From contig JBCDBY010000149.1 in NCBI GenBank assembly GCA_039182715.1, positions 1 to 10,752 of the forward strand: a stretch of DNA of 10,752 nt. The letters run 5' to 3'. The DNA comes from JBCDBY01 sp039182715. GTDB taxonomy: Bacteria; Planctomycetota; PLA2. The notes beneath the pieces are model-generated. The model did no database searches. It saw nothing but the letters and a program-made list of their open reading frames with translations, and was not told the origin of the DNA. Position 1 is the first letter of the stretch. Each line of letters begins with the position of its first letter. Below are positions 6,729 through 10,752 of the stretch, one piece after another. The translations under genes were made by a program, and so were the position numbers.

Positions 6729-7936
6729 TATTCCGACCAGATCCCGACCGACGCGCCGGTCCAGGCGAGATCCTTGTTGTGATCCACTCCGATCATCTTG
6801 CCGCGGCTCAGGCGCACCAGGTTCAGGAGCAGCGTCATCCGGTCGTGGTCCTCGGGCCGCACGAACATCATGCGCAGCTCCGCCTTCACGCCCTCGCCGT
6901 CCGGCATGTTGAGCGCCGGGGCATAGGTGACCTTCTCCTGCAGCATCCACTGGTCGCGCTCGCCCGCGGGCACCGCGTCGACGTCCTCGCGCGTCACGTC
7001 GATCTTCACGCCCAGACCGGCGAACGAGTGCAGCGGCTTGAGCACGAAGTTCTCGAGGTCGCCGGGGATCTCGTCGAGGTCAGACAGCAGGCTGGTGCGC
7101 GGGACGCACGGATGGTCGAGGCCGATCAGCGACGTCTTGGACCAGAGGAAGTACCACGCCGGATGCGGCGCCCACTCGACGTCGACGAATTCGTCCCAGC
7201 CGAACGGCAGCTTCGCCTCCTTGCGCTCCAACTCGTCCCAGACGATGCGCTGGAAGATGCGCTTGACCGGCACGCGCCGCCCGTCCACCTCGCGGAAGAG
7301 CCGGTTGCCCTCGCGGATGAGGTCCTCCGGCCCGACATGGTCGATACCGAACCAATGGCGGATCGCCGCGAAGTCGGGATAGGTCTTCTGGAAGTGCACG
7401 TCGAGGTCGAGCAGCACGACCTCCTCGGGGTCGTGACCGTTGAGCAGCGCGCGATCGATGAGCGCCAGCGCGCGGTTGCGGTTGTAGCCGCTGTAGAAGA
7501 GGTGCCAGATATCCGGCATCGATGCGTGGCGCGAGATATTCGTCGCCCAGACGTCGGCCAGCATGATCTGAAAGCCGTAGAGCGACGGAAAGCCCTGCAG
7601 CTCCACCAGCCGCGGCGCGAGCGTGCCGTCGGGCTCCTCCACCACCGCGAAGTCGACCACGGCGAACTGCGGCAGCGTGCCGCGCCCGGGGCCCTTGGCC
7701 GCCGCCGGCACGAACTGCTCCATCGAGGCGATGAACTCCGGCTTGGAGATCAGCGCCATGATCTCGTTCGCGGCGCGGCCGAAGCGCTCCACCATGTCCG
7801 CCGACAGGAAGAGCGGCGTCTCCGCCATCGGGAAGGGGATCGAGCAGTTCAAGCGCCGCTCGAGATCCCGCCTTGCGCGCTGCGCCAGCGTGTCGCTCCA
7901 GATGGAGTTGAAACGCGCCCGCAGCTCGGCGTCCAT
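6728..7936 (-). CDS. ATP-grasp-like ligase, glutathionylspermidine-synthetase-like C-terminus, family not recognised
   Basis: 402 residues. The C-terminal half carries ATP-grasp features: ENFVLKPLHSFAGLGVKI at 295-312 (Lys300 and a glycine-rich loop), QWMLQEKVTYAP at 329-340 (the strand that usually contacts adenine), KAELRMMFV at 351-359, and NLVRLSRGKMIGV at 372-384. The preceding stretch WYFLWSKTSLIGL (261-273) resembles the segment before the ATP site in glutathionylspermidine synthetases and circularly permuted ATP-grasp proteins. The N-terminal half has a distinctive PRLVELQGFPSLYGFQ (108-123) and an acidic DLDVHF (177-182). The likely reaction is ATP-dependent amide-bond formation with a carboxylate and an amine, both unknown. 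The ATG at 7936 begins 2 nt after the stop of the M29-like gene with GAGG upstream, so translation is coupled. A longer open frame upstream overlaps that gene out of frame and is not used. Confidence 0.75.
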   Translation of the reverse strand: MDAELRARFNSIWSDTLAQRARRDLERRLNCSIPFPMAETPLFLSADMVERFGRAANEIMALISKPEFIASMEQFVPAAAKGPGRGTLPQFAVVDFAVVEEPDGTLAPRLVELQGFPSLYGFQIMLADVWATNISRHASMPDIWHLFYSGYNRNRALALIDRALLNGHDPEEVVLLDLDVHFQKTYPDFAAIRHWFGIDHVGPEDLIREGNRLFREVDGRRVPVKRIFQRIVWDELERKEAKLPFGWDEFVDVEWAPHPAWYFLWSKTSLIGLDHPCVPRTSLLSDLDEIPGDLENFVLKPLHSFAGLGVKIDVTREDVDAVPAGERDQWMLQEKVTYAPALNMPDGEGVKAELRMMFVRPEDHDRMTLLLNLVRLSRGKMIGVDHNKDLAWTGASVGIWSE

Positions 7937-7938
7937 GG

Positions 7939-8970
7939 CTAGACCTCGCCGTCGGTGAGGTAGCGCCCCTTCTCCATGATGGGGACGCCGTCGAACCAGA
8001 TGTCGAAGTCGCGGCCGACCACGTCGATGTGGGTCTTCGCGCTCCAGTCGACGCCGGTGTGCTCGGTGTACGGGTGGCCGAAGGCGATGTGCACGCCGGG
8101 GATCTTCTCGTCCTGCAGCATGTTCCCGATGATGTCGGGCACCGCGGTGTTCGTGCCGAGCGCGTACTCGCCCACGCGATTGCCGTTCGGGTCGGGCGCG
8201 ATGTAGGCGTCGAAGTCCGCCTTCGCCTCCGCGTTGTCGCAGGTCGTCTTCACCACGCGGCTGTTCTCGATCTCGATGGCCAGCGGATTCGCCCGCATGT
8301 CGCCGTGCTTGAAGGCGAGCCAGTCGCCCAGCGAGCCGTCCACGACGAAGATGCCGTCGACGGTGATCGGCGAGGTGAAGGTTTCGCCGCCCGGCAGGTT
8401 GCCCCACTTCTTCGTGGAGATGATGCCGGACGTGGGAATCCACGGGACGTCCTTCGAGAAGGTCGCGCGCAGGTCGGTGCCGCCCGGCGTCTTGCAGACG
8501 ATCTCCTTCGCCTGCATGGCGCGCGTGCGCACCCACTCGGTGAGGCGATAGACGTACTCGAAGTCGGCGCGCATGCCCTCGCGCATGATGCGCTCGGTGA
8601 CGCCGACCATGTGGCCATGGCGCATGTGCCGGCGATTCACGATGGCGGTCATCGCCTTGCGCATCTCCAGCTCGCCCGGCTGCGCGCCCGCGCAGAAGAT
8701 GCCGACCTGCGAGCGCTCGAAGCCCTCGGCGATCGGCGCCGGCAGCGCGGTCGACGGCCGCGTCGTGTAGTCCTCGAGCACGTAGCACTCCACCGGCGCG
8801 CCGACGCGCTCGACGGCGCAGGTCAGCGCGGCGCCGATGGTCAGCCGCTCCTGGTCGGTGAAGATGACGACCCGTTCGTCGGGCTTCACCTTCAGGCAGG
8901 TCTCGATCGCGTTGCGCGCCCCCTCTTCCAGCGAGGGGTCGTAGGTCAGGGTGGAAAGGCTCTTCGACAC
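7939..8970 (-). CDS. M29/COG2309 metallopeptidase-like protein (aminopeptidase)
   Basis: 343 residues, related to the M29 (AmpS/AmpT) aminopeptidases, which remove N-terminal residues using two metal ions in the cytosol. Residues placed like the M29 metal ligands are visible: Glu196 in LPGGETFTSP, Glu268 in GEYALGT, His294 in GVHIAFG, and the His314-x-Asp316 pair in AKTHIDVVG. The protein is shorter than classical M29 enzymes (about 410 residues). COG2309 also contains NicX-type 2,5-dihydroxypyridine dioxygenases of about 350 residues, so a non-peptidase activity is a real alternative. The GTG start at 8970 lies 11 nt after the GCS2 stop with AGG five bases upstream. The gene sits between two amide-forming ligase genes, where a peptide-trimming or turnover role would make sense; this is inference from context. 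Confidence 0.85.
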   Translation of the reverse strand: MSKSLSTLTYDPSLEEGARNAIETCLKVKPDERVVIFTDQERLTIGAALTCAVERVGAPVECYVLEDYTTRPSTALPAPIAEGFERSQVGIFCAGAQPGELEMRKAMTAIVNRRHMRHGHMVGVTERIMREGMRADFEYVYRLTEWVRTRAMQAKEIVCKTPGGTDLRATFSKDVPWIPTSGIISTKKWGNLPGGETFTSPITVDGIFVVDGSLGDWLAFKHGDMRANPLAIEIENSRVVKTTCDNAEAKADFDAYIAPDPNGNRVGEYALGTNTAVPDIIGNMLQDEKIPGVHIAFGHPYTEHTGVDWSAKTHIDVVGRDFDIWFDGVPIMEKGRYLTDGEV

Positions 8971-8981
8971 GTCTACCTATG

Positions 8982-10097
8982 CTAAGAGCACTGCAAGCCG
9001 TGCTCCGTCTCCTCGATGATGCGGTCCACCACGGCGTGCGCGTTGCCGTCGCTTTTCTGGAAGGTCTCCAGCTGGCGGTCGGCCCCGGTCCCCATGGCCA
9101 GGACCTGCCGGATGTAGTTGATTTCGTGGCGGCTGCCCAGGTGGTCGACCACCTCGTCGACGAACTCGAGCAGCTCCTCCATCAGGCGCGGGGTGTCGTA
9201 CTCCCGCATCTTGCCGAGATCGATCAGCTTGCCGTGCACGCCCCAGCGCGCCGCCCGCCACTTGTTCTCCATGATGAGCGCGCGGCGGTGCAGCCGGAAC
9301 GAGAGGTTCCGCTTGTGCAGCAGGTAGAGCTTGGCGACCAGCGCCTGGCAGAGCGCCGCGATGCAGATGGTCTCGTCGAGCCGCATCGGCACGTCGCAGC
9401 AGCGGAACTCGAGCGTCGGATAGCGCCAGTGCGGACGGATGTCCCACCAGATCATCTTCCCGTTGTCGATCGAGTTGGTCTTCACCAGGTCGTCGATCAG
9501 CTCCTCGTACTCCGAGAAGCTGCCGAACGCCTGCGGCACGCCGGTGCGCGGGAACTTCTCGAAAACCTTGGTGCGATACGACTTCCAGCCGGTGTCGCGC
9601 CCGCACCAGAAGGGCGAGTTGACGCTCAACGCCATGATGTGCGGCACGAAGTAGCGCGCCATGTTGAAGACGTGGATGAGCGTTTCCTTGTCCTCGATGC
9701 CGACGTGCACGTGCAGGCCGAAGACGACGTTGGCGCGCGCGACGACGCGCAGGTCGTCGAGGATCTTGTCGTAGCGCGGGTTCTCGTTGGTCGCCACGCT
9801 CTCCCAGTGCGTGGAGGGGTGCGTGCCGGCGGCGCCGATGCGCAGGCCGTGCGCCTTCGCGATCGAGCAGATCGTCGAGCGCGTGGACTGCACCTCATGG
9901 CGCGCCTCGGCCACGTCCGCGCAGATCTTGGAGCCGATCTCGACCACGCTCTGGTGCAGCTCGCGGTGCACCTTCTCGGGGAGCGCCTGCTCCTGCTGCG
10001 TGATCATCTCCGAGATGTGGGACTTCAACTCCCGCGTCTCGGGGTCGATGACCATGAACTCCTCTTCGATGCCGAGGGTGAAGTCCGGGAGCTTCAT
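8982..10097 (-). CDS. Carboxylate-amine ligase, GCS2/YbdK family (glutamate-cysteine ligase type 2)
   Basis: 371 residues, matching YbdK-type proteins (about 372). This family shares the glutamine-synthetase-like fold and joins the gamma-carboxyl of glutamate to an amine such as cysteine, using ATP. Landmarks are LGIEEEF at 8-14 (Glu11-13, metal-binding strand), the AGTHPST loop at 90-96, FGLHVHVGIED at 126-136, EFRCCDVPM at 230-238 and ARWGVHGKLID at 283-293. The substrate amine cannot be read from sequence; many YbdK proteins have only weak cysteine ligase activity. Its ATG at 10097 overlaps the stop of the upstream ATP-grasp gene as ATGA, so the two products are made together. The M29-like gene follows after 11 nt. 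A longer open frame upstream is the other frame of the ATP-grasp gene and is not used. Confidence 0.92.
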   Translation of the reverse strand: MKLPDFTLGIEEEFMVIDPETRELKSHISEMITQQEQALPEKVHRELHQSVVEIGSKICADVAEARHEVQSTRSTICSIAKAHGLRIGAAGTHPSTHWESVATNENPRYDKILDDLRVVARANVVFGLHVHVGIEDKETLIHVFNMARYFVPHIMALSVNSPFWCGRDTGWKSYRTKVFEKFPRTGVPQAFGSFSEYEELIDDLVKTNSIDNGKMIWWDIRPHWRYPTLEFRCCDVPMRLDETICIAALCQALVAKLYLLHKRNLSFRLHRRALIMENKWRAARWGVHGKLIDLGKMREYDTPRLMEELLEFVDEVVDHLGSRHEINYIRQVLAMGTGADRQLETFQKSDGNAHAVVDRIIEETEHGLQCS

Positions 10098-10752
10098 GCC
10101 TGCAGTCCGGCCTCCCTCGGCCAATCGCCCGTGAGTTCGAACGGACGCGGGTTGAGCGCGCGGTCGATCAGGAACTCCGCCGACTTCTCGACGATCCAGG
10201 CGAAGTTGTCCTCGCCCACGCTCTTCACGTCGGCGTCGGGCGCCGGGTTGGTGAAGTCGATCGCGATCGGCACGCCGTCGCGCATGGCGAGCTCGACGGT
10301 GTTGAAGTCGTAGCCGAGCGCGTTGCAGAGCGCGAGCACGTCGCGCTCGAGCTTCTCGCGGAGCTTCTTGGAGAGCTTCTCGCCGTCGCGGACGTAGCGC
10401 AGATGATGCGGCTGGCCCGGGTCGTAGCGCATGATGTGCACGTGCTCGCGGCCGAGGCCGTAGCAGCGGAAGTAGTCGGTGAAGTCGATCGCCTCCTGCA
10501 CCATCATGGTGAGGTCGCGCGACTTGTCGTAGGCGGCGAAGAACTCGTCGGGGTTGTCGCACTTGTAGACGTCGCGCCAGCCGCCGCCGTCCGCCGGCTT
10601 CATGAAGATCGGGAAGCCGAGGTGTTCGAACACCTCGTCCCAGTTGAGCGGGTACTGCAGATTCGAGAAGGACTCCGCCTCGGTGCCCTCCGGCCGGTCG
10701 TGCGGCGGGAGCAGCATCGTCTTGGGGACGGCGACGCCAACGCTCTCCGCCA
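10094..10752 (-). CDS. RimK-like ATP-grasp ligase, C-terminal part (runs off the window)
   Basis: 218 residues are visible and the frame stays open to the window edge. A Met at 10717 is internal, since the residues before it read AESVGVAVPKT, continuing as MLLPPHD, the usual strand and VPKT motif before the ATP-grasp central region. Visible elements are the ATP-binding Lys in FPIFMKPADGGGWRDV, the MMVQEAIDF strand, and the metal-binding end DGVPIAIDFTNPAPDAD, where Asp and Asn of the DFTN segment take the place of the usual E-x-N. The fold predicts ATP-dependent ligation of a carboxylate to an amine. Paired with GCS2 by an ATGA overlap, it resembles the ligase order of glutathione synthesis, but it does not look like GshB. 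The N-terminal substrate domain is outside the window. Confidence 0.85.
   Translation of the reverse strand, partial: AESVGVAVPKTMLLPPHDRPEGTEAESFSNLQYPLNWDEVFEHLGFPIFMKPADGGGWRDVYKCDNPDEFFAAYDKSRDLTMMVQEAIDFTDYFRCYGLGREHVHIMRYDPGQPHHLRYVRDGEKLSKKLREKLERDVLALCNALGYDFNTVELAMRDGVPIAIDFTNPAPDADVKSVGEDNFAWIVEKSAEFLIDRALNPRPFELTGDWPREAGLQA

Noticed and set aside
6728..8788. A 686-codon frame that would fuse the second ATP-grasp-like protein to about 284 extra N-terminal residues
   Set aside because: The extra part is an out-of-frame reading of the M29-like gene. The true start is the ATG at 7936, two bases after the M29 stop with GAGG upstream.
8982..10562. A 526-codon frame extending the GCS2 protein upstream
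   Set aside because: The extension is the shifted frame of the upstream ATP-grasp gene. The ATG at 10097 gives the normal 371-residue family length and an ATGA overlap.

Overview
The window is high-GC DNA (about two thirds G+C by eye) from a bacterium. Two predicted lipoproteins, a GSI-beta glutamine synthetase with an adenylylation-type tyrosine, bacterial GlgC, and dense same-strand operons with 2-11 nt gaps or ATGA overlaps point to a Gram-negative-type lineage. A deltaproteobacterial or related soil/groundwater group is a guess; there is no rRNA or other decisive marker.

Layout. (1) 1-1911, minus strand: the start of a truncated lipoprotein gene, then glnA (158-1573), preceded in transcription order by a PII-family gene (1582-1911). 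The PII and glnA genes form a tight pair, with the glnA ribosome site overlapping the PII stop. (2) 2078-4877, plus strand: glgC (ADP-glucose pyrophosphorylase), a HEAT-repeat lipoprotein, and a 55-residue membrane protein. (3) 4878-5035: a short convergent intergenic stretch with two hairpins, a perfect DnaA-box 9-mer, and five tandem copies of a GC-only heptamer that abut the pruA stop. (4) 5036-10752, minus strand: in transcription order, a RimK-like ATP-grasp gene (running off the window), a YbdK/GCS2-type carboxylate-amine ligase, an M29/COG2309 metallopeptidase-like protein, a second and unusual ATP-grasp-like protein, and pruA (glutamate-semialdehyde dehydrogenase).

How it fits together. 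Much of the window touches glutamate. PruA makes it, GlnA amidates it under probable PII control, and GCS2-family enzymes use its gamma-carboxyl to build gamma-glutamyl compounds. The most interesting region is the ATP-grasp / GCS2 / M29 / ATP-grasp block. It has the shape of a small-peptide or gamma-glutamyl amide pathway: three ATP-dependent C-N ligases and one peptidase, with no carrier or NRPS-type partner in view. Its product is unknown.

Two other points stand out. The PII protein has a T-loop about 9 residues shorter than usual, without the uridylylated tyrosine, and an enlarged B-loop, although the partner GlnA keeps its modifiable tyrosine. In addition, five genes that appear to lead transcription units have a TAnnnT motif 6-10 nt before the start codon and no good Shine-Dalgarno sequence, which suggests leaderless or near-leaderless mRNAs.
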